A stretch of 8,554 nucleotides of DNA from Clostridia bacterium. Lineage in GTDB: Bacteria > Bacillota_A > Clostridia > Oscillospirales > CAG-272. The notes under the pieces were generated by a model. The model ran no database searches, was not told the origin of the DNA, and saw nothing but the letters and a program-made list of their open reading frames with translations. The stretch lies in contig JAFXWT010000358.1 in NCBI GenBank assembly GCA_017542695.1, positions 1-8,554 of the forward strand, read 5' to 3'. Made by a program: the position numbers and the translations under genes. This document shows, in pieces, positions 1 to 6,468 of this stretch (position 1 is its first letter; the number at the start of each line of letters is the position of its first letter).

Positions 1-1200
1 AAAAATGTGGCCGCCGTTGCCCCTGACGCCGCTCTTGTTGTCGTCCGTCAAAAGGATGTCGCCCGGCTCGAGCTGGTCGCGGATGTCCTCGATCGGCTTG
101 TTTTTCATATACGTTACGGCCATTTTGTTATTGACCGCGCCGGTGACTTTCCCGTTCCCGTGACCGTCGCCGTTATGCCAAATGAATTTGCCCGGCGAGA
201 TCACGCCGAGCCGTTGGAGGACGCAAGCGACATACGTTACGCACGTTCCGCGCCGTTTCGACTTTGCGATCGTCGGCGACGGCTCCCATTTATAAACGGA
301 ATCTTTCATATAGGCCGATTGTTTCGCGGCCGCGTCGAGGATTCGCTCCGGGATCGTCGGCGTCTTTTTCGGCTCGTCCTTTTTCGGCTCCGGCACCTGA
401 CCGACGTATTCGGTATAGTCGAGGGCGATCCAGCGCGGCGAGGACGCGGTCGATGATTTGAGTTTGCCCCAACTGTACCCGTCCGCGACCTGAACGTCCG
501 TGATCGTGTACGCCCCGACCGGGACGAACTGGGTCAAACGCCCGGCCGCGCTTATCGTCTGACGCCCATATTTTGCGATTCCCGGGCCTTTTCTGATATA
601 AAGGTCCTTGCATTCGACCCGGACAATAAACGGCCGTTTATAGGCCGTCCACGCCTTGGCCGTCGGGGTTTTGTCCGTGTCTTTGTCCGGCTCGGCCCCG
701 AGGCGTTTCGTCACCTCCCGGGCAATATAGGACATCTTACTTTTGAGATATGGACCCGGACACGCGGTAGCCATATACATACAATGGGTGACGAGCGACC
801 CGGACGTCGTGCCGGTATACGTCAATTTTTCGATGCCGTTCCGTTCGCATATGTCCACGCATAAACGGATTGCCGCCTCGATTGCTTTGTCGCTGACGTG
901 CCAATTCGTTTTGGCTCCCCCGTCGTTCGCGAGTTCCATCGTGACCGCGACGGAATCGGCCGCCGCGTTACAGACCGACCACGCCCGATATTTTTCATCG
1001 ACGAGCTGGCCAATTTGTCCGGTCGAACTGATCGCGTAATGGGCCGACCCCTCCCGGGTTTTCCATACGTTGTAACACGTCGCCGCCGTCCCGTTAATCG
1101 TGGCCATATGATGGATTATGATTTTACTGATTTTTTTCCCGTTCCGGGACGAGTAGTTATTCGTTCAATAATGAACGGATGCAAGTTTTGAATTACTCAT
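1..1200 (-). CDS. Endolysin: amidase + SH3-like + cysteine peptidase-like domain (3' end outside window; in-frame TGA at codon 12)
   Basis: Peptidoglycan hydrolase for host lysis, released by the holin encoded just upstream. Reading from ATG at 1200 gives 400 in-frame codons to the window edge, with one TGA at codon 12. Residues about 22-167 are an amidase_2/PGRP-like N-acetylmuramoyl-L-alanine amidase. Putative zinc ligands are His30 or His31 in IIIHHMA, His139 in LVTHC and Cys147 in ACPGPYL, with the H-x7-C spacing of T7 lysozyme. Residues about 188-267 resemble a bacterial SH3 wall-binding domain (LYIRKGPG, SWGKLKS, RWIALDY). A Pro/Lys linker (268-284) follows. Residues 285 onward look like an NlpC/P60- or CHAP-type peptidase, with candidate nucleophile Cys320 (RRGTCVTYV), then PGDILLT, then candidate His398 in GGHIF at the window edge. 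The start is chosen because ATG overlaps the holin stop (ATGAGTAA), has AAAGGA 9 nt upstream, and MSNSKL is typical of this endolysin group. The TGA may abolish or regulate expression. Family assignment is confident; functionality is uncertain. Confidence 0.88.
1137..1149 (-). other. Short GC hairpin downstream of the endolysin TGA
   Basis: On the coding strand TCCCG, loop GAA, CGGGA can pair over 5 bp. It begins 15 nt after the TGA and runs into a run of seven A. It could be a weak structural element affecting translation, or chance. The A-run on the coding strand argues against a terminator in the direction of transcription. Confidence 0.35.
1162..1177 (-). other. Perfect 6-bp hairpin overlapping the endolysin TGA
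   Basis: On the coding strand CGTTCA, loop TTAT and TGAACG form a perfect stem. The 3' arm begins exactly with the in-frame TGA. It lies 23 nt inside the endolysin reading frame. It has no T-tract, so it is not a terminator. Whether it influences decoding of the UGA is unknown. Confidence 0.55.
1165..1167 (-). other. In-frame TGA stop at codon 12 of the endolysin
   Basis: The frame reads ATG (1200), ten sense codons, then TGA followed by ACG, and then stays open for 388 codons to the window edge. The peptide before it (MSNSKLASVHY) and after it (TNNYSSRNGKKISKI) both fit the amidase N-terminus. From memory of related Clostridia-phage endolysins, the distance from the SNSxL motif to the IHH/IHC motif is the same with the TGA counted as one residue, so a single substitution explains it better than an indel. 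No ATG, GTG, TTG or CTG codon lies in frame between the TGA and Met32. UGA followed by A is a known leaky context in bacteria. Confidence 0.9.
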
Positions 1201-1690
1201 TGTTTGTCGTCCTTTCCTGACCTGAATCGTCGAGATCGTCCTCGTCGTCGTCCAAATAGATATAATCAATTTCGGCCGTGTCCTCGTCGGCTTGGTCCTC
1301 GTCGGTCCGTAACTGTTCAAGTACGGCCCGGAGTTTTGCCGGGATAGGTAGGCCGAGCCGGGCCGCGTTCTCGAGGATTGAAACGCCCTCATTGCTCAAG
1401 TAAAAGAAAATTACCGCCGTTCGAATTACCGCGCCTTGCCCGAGGACGTGAACGTCGAGCATATTCGCGACGCCGACCAAAAGGAAAATTACGACCTTTT
1501 TCGCGATGCCTTTAAACCCGACCTCGCTCGATAGGCTTTTTTCCGTGATCGCGGCCATAAAGCCGGTCACATAATCGACGACGACAAACACAATCAGCGA
1601 ATAAAGGAATCCGTCGAGGCCGCCCATAAAGCCGCCAAGCCACGCGCCCAGCGCGGTAAAAAATAACTGAAATGTATGGAATTTACTCAT
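1193..1690 (-). CDS. Phage holin (phage_holin_4 / toxin secretion-lysis holin family) with acidic C-terminal tail
   Basis: Small membrane protein that permeabilises the cytoplasmic membrane at the end of infection so that the endolysin reaches the wall. The 165 residues have hydrophobic segments at about 7-23, 28-48, 65-80 and 86-100. Family hallmarks include VVDYVTGFMAAI (37-48) and SNEGVSILENAARLGLPIP (99-117). Residues 130-155 form a strikingly acidic tail (16 Asp/Glu of 26) beyond where such holins usually end. The start at 1690 has AGAGGT 7 nt upstream, overlapping the stop codon (TAG) of the tail-tip gene. The 3' end overlaps the endolysin start by 8 nt (ATGAGTAA), so the two lysis genes are translationally coupled. 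Its position between tail-tip and endolysin genes supports the call. A cytosolic C-terminal tail is the expected topology, but this is inferred. Confidence 0.92.
   Translation of the reverse strand: MSKFHTFQLFFTALGAWLGGFMGGLDGFLYSLIVFVVVDYVTGFMAAITEKSLSSEVGFKGIAKKVVIFLLVGVANMLDVHVLGQGAVIRTAVIFFYLSNEGVSILENAARLGLPIPAKLRAVLEQLRTDEDQADEDTAEIDYIYLDDDEDDLDDSGQERTTNNE
1210..1215 (-). promoter_or_regulatory. Ribosome binding site deciding the endolysin start
   Basis: The coding strand reads AAAGGA, then 9 nt, then ATG at 1200. It lies inside the last codons of the holin gene. The internal ATG at 1107 has no such site upstream, and starting there would delete the conserved IIIHH segment. Confidence 0.75.
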
Positions 1691-1697
1691 TTGTCAT

Positions 1698-1703
1698 ACC
1701 TCT
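1698..1703 (-). promoter_or_regulatory. Holin ribosome binding site overlapping the Tal stop codon
   Basis: AGAGGT on the coding strand sits 7 nt before the holin ATG at 1690. Its first bases are part of the TAG stop (1702-1704) of the preceding gene, so terminating ribosomes pause over the initiation region of the holin. Confidence 0.7.
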
Positions 1704-3792
1704 AAATGCCTAATACCGCCCGGAGAACTCGCGTATTGTTTGCGTACCCGGAGCCGGTCGCATTGTTCCCGGAGTATCCCTCGAGATGGTCGTCATACAC
1801 ATAAATATATTTGTGGCATAAAGTCGCGGAAGTCGCCGACGTCGGGGTCGTCATATACACGCCGCCGCCGTTGTGCGCGAGGGTGTGCCATTTCGGGACG
1901 AAATAATAGAACCAGCTATCATTGTAGGCCGTACTATTCGCCCAGCGCGACCAAACGAGGACGATCCCGTTTAATTGGTCTGATACGAGTTCCTCGTCGC
2001 CGGTAAAATATGCCGTTTGGCCGTTCTGCATTAGTGACGCGCCGGTCCATAAAACGAGACATTTCCGGGACGATGTTAACGCGCCGAGATGTGAGGCGAG
2101 ATCGACCCGGACCGTCTCGGTCCCGTCATCGTTCTGCAAATATACGGATAGGTCCGTCGTGTTTATGTTGTCGCCGACGCGGTCGTAATTTGATAAATCG
2201 ATTTGGCTGGAATATGATCCCGTATCAAGTCGCGCCCGGGCGAGTTTGGTCGAGCCGCCGGCGGCCATTATGTCGAGGACCGTGTCGGACCCTGATATAA
2301 AATCAAGATGCCCGTAATCCGTACCGCCGAGCGTGTTCACGCGCTGGACTATGTGCGGACCTGAGGCCGCCCCGAGCCGGGACTCGGCCCCGAACTCGGC
2401 GATACTCGTCCCGTTATCGTCGAATAGTTCGACCCCGGACGTCGACGTCACAATATGAGACGACCCGAGAGGACCGACGACCGCCGACGTCGCGCTAAAT
2501 GTCGCGAGTTCGGTCGTCCCGTCCCTGACCGCGATCCCGTTCGTCCGGGCGAGTAGATTCGGGCCGCCGTTTGCGCGATCGGCCTCGAACGTGGCCCGGT
2601 CGACCTCGGTTATATGTGCGCCCGTGTCCGTCCCGTTGCCATTAAACCAAAAGTGTTGCGACGTGTTTCCGGCGATCCTCCCGACCGCGCCGATCTCGTT
2701 CGTTTGCTTTTCGACCTTTTCCGCGATCGATGCCGTAACGGCCGACGCGAGGGTCGTCGACAATTCGCCGAACTCGATCTCGTCGAACCGCTCCAAAAGG
2801 ACATTATAAACGACCCTGACGATTTTCATCCGGGCCGCCTTGTTGTATCTTGGGAAATAGATCGTTGCCGTATCGCATAGGCCGAGACGCTGCACGGCCG
2901 CGTATTGCGCGTATTCGGGAGTTTGCCATAAAGCCACAAAATTTATGGTCAAATTCTCGGACGGATTCCACGGGGCCGAGGCCGTCAATTTTGACGCGGC
3001 CAACGTGTCGAGCTGTGCCGTTGTCGGCTTTGTCTGAAACTCTCCCGATAGATCCATCGGGACCGCCGCCGTCCGACCTGAATAAATTGTTACGCCCGAA
3101 TTAATGACCGAACCGGTGACGACCGCCTCCTCGTTCGTGTCGTCGTCCGTCCCTACCCAATACGGGACGACCGCGTTATATACGTTGTCGTGATCGAGAT
3201 CGTCCTCGTATTCGGTCAAATTGGACCCGTATCGGATTTGGACGTCCGTGTCCGTTCCGCGCCGATTCCATAGATTTACAGTAAATTTGTCAAACTCATA
3301 CTCGCCGCCGAACGTGTCGAGGATGGACCCCTCCACGCCGCCGAGGACCGCCCGGATCCCGGTCGGAATCGTGACGGAAAAATCCCGGGCCGTCGTCTTA
3401 TCGGTCGCGAATGTAAACGCGTTTGATAACATCGCATTCGTCGCGAGTCCGGCCATCGCGTCATTCGCATTTGTGGCCGTGTACGGGGCGACGACGTTCT
3501 CGTTTAATCTGTAACTAATATGATTAGCGTAAAACGTGACAACCCCGTTTATAGGCTCGGTCCGATGATAAATATCGAACGGCTGGATATCTCCGTTGTC
3601 GTCGTGTACCGCGGCCACGATCCGGCCGTCCGAGATGTCGGCAAAATTCATCCCATCGACGGGGTATGTAAATTCGAGTTCATAAATGCCGTTGCGCTCC
3701 TCGGTGATTTTGGCCTCGATCATATCGGGGAGTCTACAAATTCCGTTAGACGCGAACGTCGTCTCGTTTCTTTCGTATAAAATCGGGATCAT
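1702..3792 (-). CDS. Tail-tip protein, Tal/prophage endopeptidase-tail type, with C-terminal receptor-binding-like region
   Basis: Structural protein of the tail tip that closes the baseplate below Dit and contacts the host. It has 696 residues from ATG 3792. Residues about 1-360 match the Tal/gp27-like hub fold of the prophage-tail family (MIPILYERNETTF at the N-terminus, then FANHISYRL-like text near 87-96, ending in EIEFGELSTTL). A helical stretch (about 351-368) leads to HFWFNGNGTDTGAHITEVDR, a linker common in Clostridia-phage tail-tip proteins. Two related beta-rich modules and a C-terminal domain (about 575-696) with NGIVLVWSRW, FVPKWH and HKYIYVYDD follow, ending in RVLRAVLGI. I recognise this as the terminal domain of many gut-phage tail fibres. 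ATG 3792 is preferred over GTG 3804 because it forms ATGA with the Dit stop, although GGAG lies only 3 nt upstream. No obvious endopeptidase active site is seen. As no separate fibre gene lies before the holin, it is probably the receptor-binding protein (inference). Confidence 0.88.
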   Translation of the reverse strand: MIPILYERNETTFASNGICRLPDMIEAKITEERNGIYELEFTYPVDGMNFADISDGRIVAAVHDDNGDIQPFDIYHRTEPINGVVTFYANHISYRLNENVVAPYTATNANDAMAGLATNAMLSNAFTFATDKTTARDFSVTIPTGIRAVLGGVEGSILDTFGGEYEFDKFTVNLWNRRGTDTDVQIRYGSNLTEYEDDLDHDNVYNAVVPYWVGTDDDTNEEAVVTGSVINSGVTIYSGRTAAVPMDLSGEFQTKPTTAQLDTLAASKLTASAPWNPSENLTINFVALWQTPEYAQYAAVQRLGLCDTATIYFPRYNKAARMKIVRVVYNVLLERFDEIEFGELSTTLASAVTASIAEKVEKQTNEIGAVGRIAGNTSQHFWFNGNGTDTGAHITEVDRATFEADRANGGPNLLARTNGIAVRDGTTELATFSATSAVVGPLGSSHIVTSTSGVELFDDNGTSIAEFGAESRLGAASGPHIVQRVNTLGGTDYGHLDFISGSDTVLDIMAAGGSTKLARARLDTGSYSSQIDLSNYDRVGDNINTTDLSVYLQNDDGTETVRVDLASHLGALTSSRKCLVLWTGASLMQNGQTAYFTGDEELVSDQLNGIVLVWSRWANSTAYNDSWFYYFVPKWHTLAHNGGGVYMTTPTSATSATLCHKYIYVYDDHLEGYSGNNATGSGYANNTRVLRAVLGI
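2350..2538 (-). repeat. Two related 29-residue modules in the Tal shaft
   Basis: Translated segments 2452-2538 (GIAVRDGTTELATFSA...) and 2350-2436 (GVELFDDNGTSIAEFGA...) share the pattern G-[IV]-x-[VL]-x-D-x-T-x-[LI]-A-x-F-x-A, then a Gly-rich turn ending in HI. They are separated by five residues (VTSTS). Similarity is at protein level with small gaps; the DNA is diverged. Likely repeating beta-strand units of a trimeric shaft. Confidence 0.6.
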
Positions 3793-4523
3793 ATTCTCCA
3801 CCACCTCGGCACAATTTCAATGCTCGTTATCGTCGCCGCTGGGATCGTGATCTCGTTCACGCCCGGCACCAATTCCGGGGCCTGATTGCCAATATTGACA
3901 TATTCGCCCCGGGTCGAAATCGCGCCGCCGTTTATAGCGTATGCTTGGAGCGTCTCGAGATCGATATACGTCCCGGAGGACACGTTCGCCGTGATGTTCA
4001 TCCAATAATCACCAATTGCAAAATAGCCGGTCCCGTATACTCTCAATAAGGACTTAGCCGGGAACGCCGTCGGGTTTGTGATTGTTCCCGAGCTGGTAAA
4101 CGTGACCGCCGCCTCGCCGGATTTAAGGAATCTTTGAGGCTTACAATCAAACACCAACTCGAACTCCCCGGCCCGGTTATAAATTTTAGGGTCCACCTCG
4201 AGGCCTGAGCGGTAAACGCCGAGACGGAATTCGTCCGGGTGATAATCGTCCTCGAGTCGTTTGTACCCGATCGCGGAAAGAATCGCGCCCCGGAACGCTG
4301 CGAGCCGGTCCGTAAAATCGGCCTGATCCGTCCCGGCCATAAATGCCGGATATGTGACGTTTATGTTCTCGAATCGCCCCTCGTCCATCGCGATTGCGCC
4401 GTTACGGCCCGGGACCGCGATCATTTCGACGACGCGCTCCGGCGAGTTATAGGTCCCGGCCCCTGAGATGTAAACGCCGTGATCGGCACTATTTACGCCG
4501 TTAAAAGTAAATGTTTCATTCAT
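3789..4523 (-). CDS. Distal tail protein (Dit)
   Basis: Forms the hexameric ring linking the tail tube to the tail-tip hub in siphoviruses of Gram-positive hosts. The 244 residues match the usual size of a short Dit without a carbohydrate-binding insertion. The N-terminus (FTFNGVNSADHGVYISG) and the VPGRNGAI turn at 37-44 are typical, as are the FELVFDCKPQRFLKSGE segment closing the first domain, the beta-sandwich second half, and the natural Dit ending IEIVPRWWRI. It overlaps the tape measure stop by ATGA at its start and the Tal start by ATGA at its end, so it is probably translated by coupling. Only a weak AAGG lies about 13 nt upstream of its ATG. It ends at TGA, and because its homologues also end here, this shows TGA acts as a real stop in this genome. 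Confidence 0.9.
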   Translation of the reverse strand: MNETFTFNGVNSADHGVYISGAGTYNSPERVVEMIAVPGRNGAIAMDEGRFENINVTYPAFMAGTDQADFTDRLAAFRGAILSAIGYKRLEDDYHPDEFRLGVYRSGLEVDPKIYNRAGEFELVFDCKPQRFLKSGEAAVTFTSSGTITNPTAFPAKSLLRVYGTGYFAIGDYWMNITANVSSGTYIDLETLQAYAINGGAISTRGEYVNIGNQAPELVPGVNEITIPAATITSIEIVPRWWRI

Positions 4524-6424
4524 ACGCTAAACGCCTTATTTCTCATTTTCTGCACCCGGACGAGCCGCTCCTCGACGGCCGCCGCTAATTGATTAACATC
4601 CATCCCGGCCGAGCCGTACACGTTAACCACGATGCCGCCGCCGGACGCGCTTATGATCTCGTCCATCTTTGACCATAGTTTATCCAATGGGATTACGGCC
4701 TCGCTGCCGGACTCGCCGACGCCGATCACCTGAGGCCCATTAAAAATGCCGCCGCGCTTATACCAATCTACGTCAAGATGCGGAACGGACGGAGGATTTA
4801 ATGAAAATTTTCCGTTTATTTTGAAATGCGGTAATTTGATATGAGGCAACGATAATTTACCCGATAGAATCGATTTAATGCGATTCCACGCCGTTTGGAT
4901 TGCCTCTTTTGCCTTGTTTATCGGCGTCACGACCGCCGTCTTGACCGCGTCGAATTTTGCCTTGGCCGTCGCGACGATGTTGTTAAACGTATTAACGAGG
5001 AACGTATTAACACTATTAAAGGCGTTTACGATGCTTGTTTTAATGTTGGTAAACGTCGTTTTGATTGCCGTCCATAGTGCTTTGGCCTTTGCCTTTATGA
5101 CGTCCCAATTCTTGTATAACGTGACCCCGACCGCGACGATCGCGGCAATAACTGCAATGTACGGCAACGCCGCAGCAATTAAGCCGCCGAATGATACCTC
5201 GAGCGTGGCCATTAGTCCCATAATTGAGGAGATAGCAAAAGCCAATTGTCCGAGGCCCGTCAATAACGGGGCTATTATTGCGACGAGTCCGGCAATACCG
5301 CCGATGATCATTAGAATACGAGGGTCCAAATTCGAGAGCCATCCGACGAGCTGGCCGACCCAATCGACGACTTTCTCGAGTGCCGGGAGGAGTAACTCGG
5401 CCAATTTCGCGCCGACCTCCTGAAATGCGAGGGTCCCCATCGCCCGGATTAATTGTAATTGGTCGTTGAATTGGGCCGCCTTGTCAAGCGTCTCTTGGTC
5501 GATATAATCAAGGCCGTATTTTGCGAATATCTCGGCCGTCTGTTTGTACGTCTCGCCATTGTCCTGAATCAATGGATTAAGTTCGACCGCGGACTTTCCT
5601 AATAACTGCATCGCGACCGCATCCCGGGCCGTTTCGTCCTCCATTCCTCCGAGGGCCGTTATTACGTCGTTAAACACCTCGTCGGAATCCCTGAGCGATC
5701 CGTCCGCGTTCGTTACTGCAACGCCCAATTGTTCAAAATAGGCCGCGTTTGTTTTGTTTCCGTTCGCGGCACTCATCATACTTTTTTCAAGTTTGACGTG
5801 CGACTTTGTGATCGTGTCGAGATCGACGTCGACCATCTCGGCCGTTAATGCGTACTTTTGGAGTTCGGTCGTACTGATTCCGTACACCTTGGACATTGTG
5901 TTGAGATCGTCCGCGACCTCGCTCGACTTGTAGGCCATCGCCCCGAGCGTCCCAACCACGGCCGCCCCGGCCATTGAAAAACCGCGCATCGCTTGCCCGG
6001 CCTTTGTGAGATTTGTCCCGAGTTCCTTAAATTTCGCCGAGGCCTGACCGAGGACGGACGTCGCCGCCTTGACTTTCCGGGCCTCTTTGTTGAAATTCTT
6101 TAATTGTGACTCGGCCTTTATGATCTCGCGCTGCAATTCCCGATATTCGGCCGAGTTCTTATCAACCCCGGCGTCGTCGGCCTTTTGCTGGGCCGCCTTT
6201 AAGACGTCGAGTTTTTCCCGGGTCCCTTTGATTGCATCTTGTAGGACGTCGTACTTTTGCCGGAGTAATTCGACGTTTTTCGGGTTAAATTTTAGTGCCT
6301 TGTCGATCGACTTTAATTCTGTTTGAACGTTCCGCGCCTCTTTGTTAATGTCGCGCATCGCCTTGTCGAGTTTAGTCGTGTCGCCCCTAAATTCGATTGT
6401 AATCCCTTTGATTTGACCAGCCAT
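4520..6424 (-). CDS. Tail tape measure protein
   Basis: Sets tail length and is packed in the tail tube until DNA ejection. At 634 residues it predicts a tail near 95 nm using the family rule of about 1.5 angstrom per residue. Residues about 1-130 are a coiled coil rich in Lys/Glu/Gln (RGDTTKLDKAMRDINKEARN is the typical opening). Residues 145-165 form a Gly/Ala hydrophobic segment (MAGAAVVGTLGAMAY), and 170-345 carry the conserved tape measure core (ADDLNTMSKVYGISTTELQK, LLPALEKVVDW). Hydrophobic, probably membrane-active segments lie at about 369-437. A helical repeat-like stretch (440-520) precedes LPHIKLPHFKINGKFSL and the conserved RGGIFNGPQVIGVGE / EAVIPLDKLW C-terminus. No lytic transglycosylase or peptidase domain is visible. 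AAAGG lies 8 nt upstream of the ATG. The TGA stop overlaps the Dit start (ATGA). Confidence 0.95.
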   Translation of the reverse strand: MAGQIKGITIEFRGDTTKLDKAMRDINKEARNVQTELKSIDKALKFNPKNVELLRQKYDVLQDAIKGTREKLDVLKAAQQKADDAGVDKNSAEYRELQREIIKAESQLKNFNKEARKVKAATSVLGQASAKFKELGTNLTKAGQAMRGFSMAGAAVVGTLGAMAYKSSEVADDLNTMSKVYGISTTELQKYALTAEMVDVDLDTITKSHVKLEKSMMSAANGNKTNAAYFEQLGVAVTNADGSLRDSDEVFNDVITALGGMEDETARDAVAMQLLGKSAVELNPLIQDNGETYKQTAEIFAKYGLDYIDQETLDKAAQFNDQLQLIRAMGTLAFQEVGAKLAELLLPALEKVVDWVGQLVGWLSNLDPRILMIIGGIAGLVAIIAPLLTGLGQLAFAISSIMGLMATLEVSFGGLIAAALPYIAVIAAIVAVGVTLYKNWDVIKAKAKALWTAIKTTFTNIKTSIVNAFNSVNTFLVNTFNNIVATAKAKFDAVKTAVVTPINKAKEAIQTAWNRIKSILSGKLSLPHIKLPHFKINGKFSLNPPSVPHLDVDWYKRGGIFNGPQVIGVGESGSEAVIPLDKLWSKMDEIISASGGGIVVNVYGSAGMDVNQLAAAVEERLVRVQKMRNKAFSV

Positions 6425-6432
6425 AAATTATA

Positions 6433-6437
6433 CCTTT
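6433..6437 (-). promoter_or_regulatory. Tape measure ribosome binding site
   Basis: AAAGG on the coding strand is 8 nt upstream of the ATG at 6424, in the 44-nt gap after the frameshifted chaperone stop. The gap shows no other element. Confidence 0.6.
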
Positions 6438-6468
6438 ACCAATATAAAAACGTCTTAAAACGCAAAAT

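Noticed and set aside
7..456. Plus-strand ORF of 149 residues over the endolysin
   Set aside because: It lies opposite the amidase/peptidase frame, has no RBS, and its sequence is Arg/Asp/Val-rich in the way expected of an antisense shadow of this codon bias.
1105..1107. ATG at 1107 as the true endolysin start
   Set aside because: No ribosome binding site upstream, and it would start after IIIHH, deleting the first zinc-binding histidine and the family's conserved N-terminus, which is present in frame upstream.
1131..1149. Intrinsic terminator at the endolysin 5' end
   Set aside because: The T-run lies on the plus strand 5' of the stem, so on the transcribed minus strand the hairpin is followed by A, not T.
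1..1200. TGA reassigned to a sense codon genome-wide (for example Trp)
   Set aside because: The neck protein, tape measure and Dit genes all end at TGA inside ATGA overlaps, at the places where their homologues end. No other gene in the window has an in-frame TGA, and Trp is regularly TGG.
1165..1392. Minus-strand ORF of 75 residues ending at the endolysin TGA as a separate gene
   Set aside because: Its upstream two thirds are an out-of-frame shadow of the holin. Only the last 11 codons belong to a real frame, that of the endolysin.
4878..5423. Plus-strand hydrophobic ORF of 181 residues inside the tape measure gene
   Set aside because: Its hydrophobic look comes from being antisense to the tape measure's amphipathic helices. 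No RBS, promoter or recognisable family.
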